Source of the DNA: Stenomitos rutilans HA7619-LM2
GTDB lineage: Bacteria > Cyanobacteriota > Cyanobacteriia > Leptolyngbyales > Leptolyngbyaceae
Assembly: GCA_019358945.1 (NCBI GenBank)
Contig: JAHHIE010000011.1
Coordinates: 1-64,000, forward strand
Reading direction: 5' to 3'
Length of the DNA stretch: 64,000 nt
Under the pieces are notes generated by a model. The model searched no databases and was not told the DNA's origin. It saw only the letters and a list, made by a program, of their open reading frames with translations. Made by a program: the position numbers and the translations under genes. Shown one piece after another: positions 19,474-29,527 of this stretch. Positions within the stretch are counted from its first letter, which is position 1; each line of letters begins with the position of its first letter.

Positions 19474-21078
19474 CTACCACCCCATCGATAGCCCTACTAC
19501 GTGCGATCGTGGTTCTTCGTCGCTCGATCGAGTTTCTTCGTCCAGGGCGCGGATCAGGCGATGGTACATTTCTTCTGCTTGCTGGGGCGAGTTGCCAATG
19601 CTGGTTAAGCCCAACTTGCCAAACTCGGATAGACAGCCCATGAGGTGAAATACGGTGCCGGTTTCGGTGCTGGTGTCAAAGTGGAGTTGATGCAGGGCGA
19701 CGATATCCATTAGGTCATTAGGCAGCAAGCCCTGATAGCGATCTTTTTGCAGATTATCGGTGGCAATGTAGTACTTGGGTCGTCCCTGCTGACTGTAGAA
19801 TAGACCGCTGGACAGGTCATAGCGTCCGTTTGTCAAAAACTTGAGCGTCATGAAGGGGTGAGTCGTACCGCCTTTACGCAGGTTAATTTCGATCGCTTGA
19901 ATATCCCACTCTGGTTTACCGGGCTGATCGGGTTGATGGACGGCAACAAAATCTACGCCAAAGCGTTCCATTGCTCCTTTTTCGGCAAGATTTTTGCCAA
20001 TCCGCAGTCCTAAATCCTGCAAGCGTAAGCGGTAGGTTTCATCAGCAGGAAAGCTACAGCCCAAGTAAATCTGTCCGCTGGGGCCACCCAAAATTTGGTC
20101 GTGAGTGGACAAAATTTCGACTTCGCCTGTTGGTGTGATCCGACCCTGCACGCTGGGAGATCGCTTTTCGTCACCTTCGAGAAACGCTTCGACGATCGCA
20201 CCCAACGTTGGAATCCGGCTGCTGAAGTTTGTCCAGGTTTCGGTCGTGGCTTCAAAAGCAAGCTGCTGAAACTGATCTTTCAAGACCTCTACTCGTTTTT
20301 GATGCGACGTTGTGCCCGGTTCGGCAAATTGAATCGGACGCAGATCCAGCATCGCGTTTCCTTCGCCCGAAAAGCCCTCGTTGAGCTTGACGACCATGCG
20401 GTTGAGGGTGGGCTGACGTTCCCAAAGCTCGGCAGCGGCGATCGCCAACTCCTCAGCGCTCCACAGGCTGTTGCTTCCGTCTGGATGAGGTACGCCAGCT
20501 TCTGCAAAAATCTGGCGGCTACCGCTTTTAGTACCCCATTCCAATAAAGCAGGATCAAGGGCATACAGGGGAATGCCGAGCTTCACCGACAGATCCCGCT
20601 CTGCTGCCGTAGCGTTGTAGCAAATCATGTAGGCCCGATCGCGCTGCACCGCCATCCGAATGCGCTCCAACAGACGTGGGCGATCGAGAATCTTTTGGCT
20701 CAGGGGCCTCAGCGACGAATCGTAGGTAGACAGCAGCAGCAGGCGATCGCGGGCATGGGAAAACGGAATACCCGGCAGCAGTTGCAGGTAATAGTCAATC
20801 ACGCTGGGATGCAGCGGTTGAGACGTAATGTACACCAATCGTGTACGGGGATTGCGTAGCCGAATCAGCGAGAACAGCAGCCGCTCCTCATAATGGTGCA
20901 CACCCTGAATTTTGACCAGCTCGTGTGGGTCAAGGCTGAGCGACGGCACCACTACAATATCCGCATCGCTGCCATCAAACCGTTCGACGGTCTGCCAGCG
21001 ATCGCGCAACTGACTTTGCAGCGTATGAAACTGAGCCGCTGTCTCAGAGGCCGCAAGATTTCTTGTTTGCATCAACAC
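19474..21078 (-). CDS. Peptide ligase PGM1-related / ATP-grasp-like protein
   Basis: 534 aa; MICYNATAAERDLSVKLGIPLYALDPALLEWGTKSGSRQIFAEAGVPHPDG...MVVKLNEGFSGEGNAMLDL. Confidence 0.7.
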   Translation of the reverse strand: MLMQTRNLAASETAAQFHTLQSQLRDRWQTVERFDGSDADIVVVPSLSLDPHELVKIQGVHHYEERLLFSLIRLRNPRTRLVYITSQPLHPSVIDYYLQLLPGIPFSHARDRLLLLSTYDSSLRPLSQKILDRPRLLERIRMAVQRDRAYMICYNATAAERDLSVKLGIPLYALDPALLEWGTKSGSRQIFAEAGVPHPDGSNSLWSAEELAIAAAELWERQPTLNRMVVKLNEGFSGEGNAMLDLRPIQFAEPGTTSHQKRVEVLKDQFQQLAFEATTETWTNFSSRIPTLGAIVEAFLEGDEKRSPSVQGRITPTGEVEILSTHDQILGGPSGQIYLGCSFPADETYRLRLQDLGLRIGKNLAEKGAMERFGVDFVAVHQPDQPGKPEWDIQAIEINLRKGGTTHPFMTLKFLTNGRYDLSSGLFYSQQGRPKYYIATDNLQKDRYQGLLPNDLMDIVALHQLHFDTSTETGTVFHLMGCLSEFGKLGLTSIGNSPQQAEEMYHRLIRALDEETRSSDEEPRSHVVGLSMGW

Positions 21079-21176
21079 CCGCCCCCGCGCTCCTGGTCGT
21101 CCTCATTACAGTCATCTTAGACGAGCAAGAGAAGAAATCTGTCTTCTCTGGGAAGGAGTGCGGCGGTGTGAATGGT

Positions 21177-21947
21177 CTAAAAGGGGTAGCTAAACACTTG
21201 AATGGCAGATCCTTCTTTGGGCAAATCTGCTGATCGCAGACTCAAGGTATTGCTACCTCGGCGTACCGGAGTGCCACTCATGAGTGCCAGAAAACGATCG
21301 ACCCCCACACTCTCACACTCTTTGTTCGCGGCCTTAGTGCGATAGTGCGTGGGCACAATCAATTTGGGATTGAGCACCTGAACGGCTTGCTTTGCCTCAT
21401 CAGGTGTATAGACATTTGCCCCACCACCGATTGGCAAAAACAGGACATCTGGCCGACCCATGAGGATTTTTTGCTCTAACGAAATCGGCCCTGCAATGCC
21501 ACCCAGATGCAGCAGTTTCAGACCGCCCTGCTGCCACTGCCACGCCACATTTGTGCCGAAGCGCTTCCCGCCGAAGCGATCGTGATCCGTCTGAATGCCC
21601 TGAATCCGCTTTTTGTTGAACTGATACACGCCCGGTTCATACAGCAGACGCGGGTTGCCAGGAACGATTTCTACCGCCCCTTCATCCAGTAGCTGACTGC
21701 TAATCAAGACCAGTTCTACCGACACTTTCGGTGCCTTATAGCCAGCCGTACAGCCCAGCGATCGAAACGGGTTCACCAAAATCCGCCGCCCGTCACCTGT
21801 GAATAAAAAGCAGGAATGCCCCAACCACTGCACGCCTAAACCACCGCCACTCTGAGCGTGATAGCCCTGCAACCCAGAAGCCACTCCCAACCCAACCGTA
21901 GACAGTAAGCCTGCCCCTGCATAGCGTAACAATCGCCGCCGTCTCAT
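21177..21947 (-). CDS. MBL-fold metal-dependent hydrolase with RR (Tat-like) signal
   Basis: MRRRRLLRYAGAGLLSTVGLGVASG; VQWLGHSCFLFTGDGRRILVNPF...LVLISSQLLDEGAVE...KLIVPTHYRT. Confidence 0.8.
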   Translation of the reverse strand: MRRRRLLRYAGAGLLSTVGLGVASGLQGYHAQSGGGLGVQWLGHSCFLFTGDGRRILVNPFRSLGCTAGYKAPKVSVELVLISSQLLDEGAVEIVPGNPRLLYEPGVYQFNKKRIQGIQTDHDRFGGKRFGTNVAWQWQQGGLKLLHLGGIAGPISLEQKILMGRPDVLFLPIGGGANVYTPDEAKQAVQVLNPKLIVPTHYRTKAANKECESVGVDRFLALMSGTPVRRGSNTLSLRSADLPKEGSAIQVFSYPF

Positions 21948-22083
21948 AATCTCCCCTCACCGAACAAAAAAGTGTTGAGTTTTGAGTTAAGAGTTTTGAG
22001 TTAACAGGTCGTAGAGGTTGATTGACCTAAACATCAACACCTAAACATCAACTCAAAACTCAAAACTTAGAACTCATAACTGC

Positions 22084-22683
22084 TCATTGCTGACTGGCGA
22101 TCGACGCTAAAAAGTTCCTTAATAGCTGCTTACCGGAGTTCGTGAGAACACTTTCAGGATGAAACTGCACGCCTTGAACATGGGGATACTGCCGATGACG
22201 CACACCCATAATCGTACCGTCGTCCACCCAGGCCGTAATTTCCAGTACCTCTGGGCAAGCCTGCCGATCAATCACCAGACTATGATACCGGGTTGCGGTC
22301 AGCGGATTTTCGATTCCTTGAAAAACGCCCACACCCGTGTGATGGACAGGAGACGTTTTGCCATGCATCAGCACTGGCGCAGACACAATCTTGCCACCAA
22401 ACACCTGCCCAATGCCTTGGTGCCCCAGACAAACACCCAAAATCGGCAGCGTTGCCCCAAAGGTTTCAATAATCGCTTGCGAAACGCCTGCATCTTCAGG
22501 ACGACCCGGCCCCGGTGAGATCACGATCGCATCCGGTTGAAGCTGACGAATTTCCGCCAACGAAATCTGATCATTGCGATAAACCTGAACGTCCGCCGCA
22601 ACCAGAAACTCACTGCCCAACTCGCCCAGGTATTGCACCAGGTTGTAAGTAAAACTGTCGTAGTTGTCAATCACAAGAATCAT
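22084..22683 (-). CDS. trpG: Anthranilate/para-aminobenzoate synthase glutamine amidotransferase component
   Basis: MILVIDNYDSFTYNLVQYLGELG; PGPGRPEDAG; GVCLGHQ; GVQFHPESVLT. True start ATG 22683; the ORF-track extension to 22806 is repeat-derived. Confidence 0.93.
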   Translation of the reverse strand: MILVIDNYDSFTYNLVQYLGELGSEFLVAADVQVYRNDQISLAEIRQLQPDAIVISPGPGRPEDAGVSQAIIETFGATLPILGVCLGHQGIGQVFGGKIVSAPVLMHGKTSPVHHTGVGVFQGIENPLTATRYHSLVIDRQACPEVLEITAWVDDGTIMGVRHRQYPHVQGVQFHPESVLTNSGKQLLRNFLASIASQQ

Positions 22684-22719
22684 TTGGAAACCACTCAGGT
22701 TTTGGACAAGGGATTGCTT

Positions 22720-22821
22720 ATACCAATTTGAATTGAAAATGCGACACATCCTGTAGGGGCAAGGCATTGCCTTGCCCCTACCCACCGATTGATCTGTAGC
22801 CGTCATTCTTTAAATCGGTAT
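22720..22821 (+). repeat. 102-bp MITE-like palindromic repeat, family A copy 4
   Basis: Same sequence and length; 36 bp upstream of the trpG start. Confidence 0.9.
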
Positions 22822-22964
22822 TACGCTAAACATCCTAGCCGTTTTATGATTTTTAGCTGTCAGCCCTCAGCCCTCAGCCCTCAGCTTCTTTTGCTGCTCG
22901 CCTTCTGCCTTTTGCCCTTTACCTTTCGCCTTTTCCCCTCTACCTTTCGCCTTTTCTTTCCACC

Positions 22965-23432
22965 CTAAAGCAGATAAGCGGCAATCAATAGCCATAGTTT
23001 CGGCAGTAGCAGCGAACTTGCGACACAAACGGCTGCCAGAGCAGAAACCAACACAGCGGCGGCTGCACAGTCTTTAGCGATCTTGGCTAACTCGTGGTAA
23101 GACTGCTTCACCGTTAAATCAACCACAGATTCTAACGCGGTATTCAAAAGCTCCATCGCCAGAACAGCCCCGATCGTGAGTCCAATAATTGCCATCTCCA
23201 CCGCATCGAGCTGTAAAAAAACACCCAACGCCATCGCAAACGTACCGACAAACACATGCACACGGAAGTTACGCTGTGTTTGAAATGCGTAGCTAACACC
23301 AGCCCATGCGTACTTAAAACTAACCAGTAGACTTGGCGCAACTTGCCACGAAAGATCTCGGTTTAGCGTTGCGATCGGCACCACTTTGCCATTTGTACGA
23401 TCGGGGGTCGGGGCTTGAAGTTCAGGAGGCAT
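22965..23432 (-). CDS. dgkA: Diacylglycerol/undecaprenol kinase family protein
   Basis: SFKYAWAGVSYAFQTQRNFRVH...AMELLNTALESVVDL...AKDCAAAAVLV. Confidence 0.9.
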   Translation of the reverse strand: MPPELQAPTPDRTNGKVVPIATLNRDLSWQVAPSLLVSFKYAWAGVSYAFQTQRNFRVHVFVGTFAMALGVFLQLDAVEMAIIGLTIGAVLAMELLNTALESVVDLTVKQSYHELAKIAKDCAAAAVLVSALAAVCVASSLLLPKLWLLIAAYLL

Positions 23433-23593
23433 ACACCACAGGGAGAGAGAACCGTGAAGCGACTGAAAGAGACGGAGCTAAGCTTGCCAAAGAGGTAAAG
23501 AACCACCGCAAGAAGCAAATGCTAGAACTGCCTTAATTATGTAGCTACTCGTTTTGTGCAGATCATAGCCTTAGCTACAAACTACGAAGCATT

Positions 23594-24133
23594 CTATCCG
23601 GTCTTGCCTCTAAGACCAATGATCTCAAGCAGAACTTGCTGTTGCTTTAACATTCGGTTCAGGCTATCTTCATCCGGATGATCCCAGCCCAGCAAGTGAA
23701 GCAGGCCGTGAGCGGCTAACCACGCCAGTTCAACGTCTAGAGAATGTTTCTGCTCCTCGGCCTGTCGTTGAGCGGTACCCACCGAAATCACAATGTCGCC
23801 CAAGTAGAGCGGCAGCGTCGATTGCAACTCTTGTGGTTGCGGGTACGCTGATTCGAGCGCCGCAAAGGCAAGCACGTCTGTGGGCTTATCTTGCTGACGG
23901 TACTGATGGTTTAACTGTTGCATCTCTCGATCGCCCGTTAAACGTAAGCTCAACTCGTAAGACTCAATGGGCGACTGATCTGGCTCCAATACCTCTAACC
24001 AGGCTTGAAACCAGCGATCCCACGTTTCTGAGGCGATCGGGCAGGGCAGCGCGGTTGGATCAGGCGACCAGGCGATCGCGTCCCCTTCAGATAGCGTGTC
24101 ATGATCCGCCTGTACGCAAACTTCAACGTTCAC
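23594..24133 (-). CDS. ybeY: Endoribonuclease YbeY (rRNA maturation)
   Basis: [17 protein letters not shown]...LGDIVIS...[17 protein letters not shown] metal-binding motif. Confidence 0.93.
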   Translation of the reverse strand: MNVEVCVQADHDTLSEGDAIAWSPDPTALPCPIASETWDRWFQAWLEVLEPDQSPIESYELSLRLTGDREMQQLNHQYRQQDKPTDVLAFAALESAYPQPQELQSTLPLYLGDIVISVGTAQRQAEEQKHSLDVELAWLAAHGLLHLLGWDHPDEDSLNRMLKQQQVLLEIIGLRGKTG

Positions 24134-24192
24134 AGTTCAAAAGCCTCTGCGAATGGCTGCCGTCTAAGTATGCCAAAGGGAGCGCTCAGCCT

Positions 24193-24483
24193 TTACCGCG
24201 TGAGATACGATAGCCCCACCAAAACGGCTAGTAGAGCGATCGTGGTTAAAGTAAAGTGTTGCAGAGAAAGACCACGCTTGCGCACCATGTTCCGCATGGC
24301 GAGCTTGACGTAGCTTGGTTTTGGCTCGGTTACCGCTGGTGTCGTCGCTGTCGTCGAAGCTGCGGTAGCCATTTCTGCCTGTGTGGTGCTAGGCGAAAGC
24401 ACAGCTTCTGCTGGCTCAGGCGAGTTCGCTTCAAAACTGGCATTCTGGGGTTCCATAAACTTTACTGCAATGACCTTACCCAC
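24193..24483 (-). CDS. DUF3285 family protein
   Basis: C-terminal PSYVKLAMRNMVRKRGLSLQHFTLTTIALLAVLVGLSYLTR; cyanobacterial small membrane protein. Confidence 0.75.
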   Translation of the reverse strand: MGKVIAVKFMEPQNASFEANSPEPAEAVLSPSTTQAEMATAASTTATTPAVTEPKPSYVKLAMRNMVRKRGLSLQHFTLTTIALLAVLVGLSYLTR

Positions 24484-24577
24484 TTATGGTAACAATCGTT
24501 GCTCTACAGATGAATGTCTAGGCGAACGTCTTGCTGTGCAGCAGCAGTTAACCTTACTCGCTTGCTATTTACGTTGA

Positions 24578-25870
24578 TTAAACTAAATACGCTTTCAACA
24601 ACTTACTGCGCTCATGGAAAACAACCTCAGAGTTAAAGCGCTTCCCGTTCTCGCCTGCTTGCTGCACCAATTGCGCTAGCCGAGGACGATCGCTCGATAA
24701 GGTTGTGATCAAGTCGCCGAGTTGTTTCCATTGATGGATCGGTACAAAAGCACCGCCCCCCAGTTCTTTTACAAGATCATCCGCATAGTCGCTCTGGTAA
24801 CCCACGATCGCCGTACCACTGATGAGTGCCTCGATCAAACAGCGCGGTGACTCGGATGTAATGTGCGTGAACAGCATCACATGAGCCGCACGAATTTTTT
24901 GCAGCAGACAATCGCGATCGCTCTCAAAACCAGCCAGTTCGATGACGGCTTCTAAGCCGCGATCGGTGATCATGCGCTGCATCTCTTCCCGCAGACTGCC
25001 AGCACCGAGCCAAGTCGCTTTTAGGTTGATGCCTAAATGATGGGCACGTTCGATCGCTTTAATCCAATCTAAGGGCGCTTTCATCGTTTCCATGCGACCG
25101 GCATAGCAAATCTGGATGGGTTGACCATTCAAAACAGCGGCTACTTTTTCGCTGAGCGCTGCTGGTGCAATGGCATCTAATGCTTTTGTATGAATGTCGT
25201 GAACCAGAAAGCTGTTGTGGCAAAGTGGACTGTAAGCTGAATAACAGTCGGCTCCATGCCACAAACCAAGCGCCGCCCGCCGCATAATCCACCCGTTGTA
25301 TTTTTCGATGAGGACGGAGAACACTCTGGCTTTCAAGCGCTTCGGCAAGCTTTTGTCCTTGGAAACTTGCAGGATGTGCTCATGTTCAACCCAATCCATG
25401 TGGATCGCATAGGGACGCTTTTGCCGATGAGCCGCGATCGCCCCCACGGCTGCCCAATCGCCGACTAGTCCACCCAAGCAAAACTGCAAGTAGCGGCTAC
25501 GCGCAACCAATTGCGCTAACAACGACTGGGTTGCACGATAATGTTTCCCAAAAAGCGCGAACGAATACGCCCACGGCAAGGGCACAAACTCAAAGCGCTG
25601 TGGGTCTGCCAACGTTGCGGTATCACGCCAAACGATATTGGTCTGCTCTGCTGCCAGTGATTCTGGCATAAGTAGCGCGGCTACGGTGACAAAGCCAAAA
25701 TTATCAGCCCACTGTTCTAACCCATTGCAGGCTTGCGCTTCAAAGAACAAGCGACCATCTACGAAGCGGAGCGGTACTGGTAATACCAGCAGCATCCCTT
25801 TTTGTGAAGTGTTTGTTGCGGCTGTTAAGCGAATCGATTCATCAACCTGCTGTGTAGCAAGATTAGCCAT
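24578..25870 (-). CDS. Glycosyltransferase
   Basis: ICYAGRMETMKAPLDWIKAIERA...LGAGSLREEMQRMI...ESPRCLIEALISGTAIVGYQS. Confidence 0.8.
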   Translation of the reverse strand: MANLATQQVDESIRLTAATNTSQKGMLLVLPVPLRFVDGRLFFEAQACNGLEQWADNFGFVTVAALLMPESLAAEQTNIVWRDTATLADPQRFEFVPLPWAYSFALFGKHYRATQSLLAQLVARSRYLQFCLGGLVGDWAAVGAIAAHRQKRPYAIHMDWVEHEHILQVSKDKSLPKRLKARVFSVLIEKYNGWIMRRAALGLWHGADCYSAYSPLCHNSFLVHDIHTKALDAIAPAALSEKVAAVLNGQPIQICYAGRMETMKAPLDWIKAIERAHHLGINLKATWLGAGSLREEMQRMITDRGLEAVIELAGFESDRDCLLQKIRAAHVMLFTHITSESPRCLIEALISGTAIVGYQSDYADDLVKELGGGAFVPIHQWKQLGDLITTLSSDRPRLAQLVQQAGENGKRFNSEVVFHERSKLLKAYLV

Positions 25871-26222
25871 AGCGCACCAGCCTCAAAATTTTCAAAAGGA
25901 AAAATGCGTTGCACAAACCCTTCTCTGTGTAAGCTACCAAACCGATGAGATGTGCGTAAATGCATTCCACTGAGGCTTCACAGAATTTACCGTTGGCCTT
26001 TGTAAAACCTTTACGCATAGAGCTTACACACTCGCCTTTCTTTCTGGATGGTTCAATGGGCTCTTGGCTGCCTTTTTGATTATTTGCTAAACGATGCCGT
26101 GTACCCTCTACAGTCCTGGTACACCTTGTCAGAAGTAACTGATCATCTCACAAAAGCTCAGAGGCAGAAAGAACAACGTTTTTGCCTTCTGCCCTCTACC
26201 TTCCTACGTCTGCCTTCCTGTG

Positions 26223-27336
26223 CTAGCTATCAACCAGTTGAGCTTCTTGACGTAAATATGCCTGGATAAACGGGTCTAGATCGCCATTCATTACATCGGT
26301 AATAGCTGTGGTTTCAACGCTGGTGCGAAGATCTTTCACCATCTGGTAGGGATGAAACACATAGTTGCGGATCTGATTACCCCACGCTGCCTCGACCATA
26401 TCGCCGCGAATATCAGCAATTTCCTTGGCTTTCTGCTCCTGGGCAATAATCAGGAGCTTTGCTTTAAGAATTGCTAAGGCTTTTTCCTTATTCTGAAGCT
26501 GCGATCGCTCTTGAGTACACCGCACGGCGATCCCCGTGGGAATATGCAAAATTCGCACAGCCGTTTCCACCTTGTTAACGTTCTGCCCCCCTTTGCCACC
26601 TGCACGGGAGGTGGTGATCTCCAGATCTTTATCGGGAATGTCAAGCTGCACAGAATTATCAATCAAAGGCATCACCTCTACCCCTGCAAAGCTGGTTTGG
26701 CGCTTGTCGTTGGCATTAAAAGGTGAGATGCGTACCAGGCGATGAGTCCCTTTTTCGGACTTGAGATAACCGTAGGCATAACGCCCGTCAATTTCGAGCG
26801 TGACGGATTTGATCCCGGCTTCATCGCCGTCCGATCGTTCAACTTCATGAACTTTATACCGATGGTCTTCTGCCCAGCGAAAATACATGCGTAGCAGCAT
26901 CTCAGCCCAATCTTGAGCATCTGTGCCACCTGCACCCGCATTAATGGTCAAGACAGCACCTTTCTGATCGTAGGTGCCTGACAACAATTGCTGAAGTTCC
27001 CACTGGTCGAGGGCCTCACTAAGCTGCATCACATTTGAGTGCGCTTCCTGGAGTAAGGACTCATCCTCCTCTAGCTCCAGTAGTTCTAAGACGGCTCTGG
27101 CATCTTCTAAATTTGTCTGCCACTGGTCAAACTGTTCAAGATGCGCTTTGAGGTCGTTGAGCTCTTGCAACGTGTGTTGGGCGCTGTTTTGATCATCCCA
27201 AAAGGCTGGCTGGGCGGCAACTTGTTCTAAATCTTGGATTTTGGCAGTGATTGCAGGTACGTCAAAGATAGTCCTGAGTTTTACTCAGGCGCTCAGACAA
27301 CAATTCGACTTCTCGCTTAATTTCGAGGGCTTCCAT
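26223..27336 (-). CDS. prfB: Peptide chain release factor 2 with +1 programmed frameshift
   Basis: [31 protein letters not shown]; upstream frame [24 protein letters not shown] then CTT TGA C (TGA at 27264-27262), in-frame after +1 shift. Confidence 0.93.
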
Positions 27337-27503
27337 CACGATCGCAAAAATAACAGTTCGATTAATAGTTTAGGCGATTGCTGAATGCAAAGACGCGATC
27401 ATCAGCCCTTGAAGACATCGCTTCTTGTATGAAGCTGTCTTTAATGAAGCTGCGATCGCGTCTCCGTTACGAAATATGAAGCACTTGCTTCTCGCTGGGA
27501 TGT

Positions 27504-28232
27504 TTAGCGTCGTCCGTTCAACGCAATGAGCAGCCGCAAGATGAAGACAAACAGGTTGATGTAGGTCAAATACATCGACAGCGCGGCTGGTAGATACTGA
27601 TCGTCTCGGTAGGTACGGGGCAGAATGTAGAAATCAACAACCGCCGCACCCGCAAACAGCAGCACACCAATGCCTGAGATAGCAACTTCTAAAAACGTAG
27701 GTGTGTAAATGCCGAAGAAACTTAGCCCAAATTGCAGCAACACAACTACAAATAGGGCAATAATGCCGAGGCGTACCGTTTTAGCCAGGGCTGAGCCATC
27801 GGCATCGCTCAGGTTAGAGCCAATTTGCCGCCCCGCAATGAACGCGATCCCGCAGCCAAGAGCCGCAATGCCAACGCCATTGATACCAACTCCCTGCGTG
27901 CGGAGGGCAATCGCCACCAGACCACTGAGCGTATAGCCCGAAAGCAGGCTATAGGTCGCCAGCAGGGGCAGCGCGACCCCATTGTTGCCTTTTTCTGCGA
28001 CGCTAGATGCCACAAAAAAGAGAATGAGTTCTAACACCACCGCACCAATCACGGTAGGGAAGAAGATTTCTGGATTATTTTGTAAAACCTTTAGACCGCC
28101 AAAGGTGCCCACAGCAGTGAGTACTAGCCCACCACCCAGCCAGGGCAGCGCGTTGGCAATGACATTAGGACCCACAAGTGCGTGACCTTGAGCCTCACGC
28201 ATGGCTTGCCGAAAGTTACTGGTATTACTCAC
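27504..28232 (-). CDS. Bax inhibitor-1/YccA family membrane protein
   Basis: Seven-TM pattern, ATYSLLSGYTLSGLVA...YLTYINLFVFILRLL. Confidence 0.85.
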   Translation of the reverse strand: MSNTSNFRQAMREAQGHALVGPNVIANALPWLGGGLVLTAVGTFGGLKVLQNNPEIFFPTVIGAVVLELILFFVASSVAEKGNNGVALPLLATYSLLSGYTLSGLVAIALRTQGVGINGVGIAALGCGIAFIAGRQIGSNLSDADGSALAKTVRLGIIALFVVVLLQFGLSFFGIYTPTFLEVAISGIGVLLFAGAAVVDFYILPRTYRDDQYLPAALSMYLTYINLFVFILRLLIALNGRR

Positions 28233-28461
28233 AGGACGCTCTCTCGTTTAAGAAACAGTAATGGATCGTCATAGTGTCTATTTTCGCTCGAATTTTGGGA
28301 AACCGATCCAGACGCGGCTGATAATTTACCCGCCTGGTCGCCACTAAATCATGAGGTGTTAGACAGCTAGCGATTTAGTCGCGCTTACGTGTTTATGCCG
28401 AACTGCCCTTAGACCTCCCTGTATGAGTACCGTAGATCGACGATGGTGAGACCCCCTCTGC

Positions 28462-29292
28462 GTGAAGAACAATAGGCTCAACTCTGAAGTGAAAGGTGAC
28501 CTGCAGATGATGGCTACTCAATCCTCGATTCGTTCACGCGGTATGGAATTGCTGATGTCCTACTATCAGCAGCCCTCGGTCAGGGTACGCAACCAACTGG
28601 TGCAGTTAAACGCAGGCTTGGTGAGAAAGATTGCTCATCGCGTAAGCCACCAGTGCGCTGAGCCTTATGAAGACCTTGAGCAAATTGGCTACCTGGGTTT
28701 GATCCGTGCCATCGAGCGTTTTAATCCTCATCAAGGGTGTGCGTTCAGTTCCTTTGCTGTTCCTTATATTCGTGGCGAGATGCTGCATTTTCTCCGCGAT
28801 CGCAGCGGTACCGTTAAGATTCCCCGCCGCTGGCAGCAACTCAACAAAGAAGGTCAACGAGTGCGTGAAGCGTTGATGGAAGCGACAGGTCGTCAGCCTG
28901 GCGATAATGAGATTGCAGAAGCGCTGGGTGTCACGGTTAACGAATGGCGTGAAAGCAAGTTAGCGACCAAAAATCGGTTGCCACTTAGCTTGGATGCTAC
29001 GATTTGCCAGCAAATTGACTCACCCATGACGCTCGGCGATACCTTACCCGATGCTCACTATCAAACCTTGCAAAATCTAGAGGAAGACCGCCAGCAGCTT
29101 CAGCGTGCCCTCAATCAACTAGAAGACAAAACACGTCAGGCGATCGAGTTTGTGTTCATCAAAGATTTGTCTCGTAAAGAAGTCGCAGAGCAAATTGGCG
29201 TTAGCCCCATGACTGTCACCCGCCGCATCCACCGTGGAATTCAGCAAATGGTAACGCTGCTTCAGCCTCAAGTGTTGCAGACCGATCCTTAA
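28462..29292 (+). CDS. sigF: RNA polymerase sigma factor SigF (group 3, SigB/F/G type)
   Basis: EDLEQIGYLGLIRAIERFNPHQGCAFSSFAVPYIRGEMLHFLRDRSGTVKIPR; region 4 FIKDLSRKEVAEQIGVSPMTVTRRIHRG; start could be downstream (28507-28510). Confidence 0.9.
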   Translation: MKNNRLNSEVKGDLQMMATQSSIRSRGMELLMSYYQQPSVRVRNQLVQLNAGLVRKIAHRVSHQCAEPYEDLEQIGYLGLIRAIERFNPHQGCAFSSFAVPYIRGEMLHFLRDRSGTVKIPRRWQQLNKEGQRVREALMEATGRQPGDNEIAEALGVTVNEWRESKLATKNRLPLSLDATICQQIDSPMTLGDTLPDAHYQTLQNLEEDRQQLQRALNQLEDKTRQAIEFVFIKDLSRKEVAEQIGVSPMTVTRRIHRGIQQMVTLLQPQVLQTDP

Positions 29293-29347
29293 GCGTTGCA
29301 ACCCATTATTATTCGGTTACGCTTTCACTAAGTAACTAGTATCCTGT

Positions 29348-29379
29348 GCTGGGTCGGCTGTAGCTGATCCAGCTTTTTT
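29348..29379 (+). terminator. Rho-independent terminator of sigF
   Basis: GCTGGGTCGGCTgtAGCTGATCCAGC stem followed by TTTTTT. Confidence 0.85.
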
Positions 29380-29527
29380 AATGAAGTAGAAGGGAATGGG
29401 GAGTCGGTTAAGGATGAGGGATGAAGGCTAAAGGATGAAGGATAAAAAGCTGACGGCTGACAGCTAATTTAACCGCTCTTTTCACTCAAAACTCAGAACT
29501 CAGAACTCAGAACTCAAAACTTCTTGT

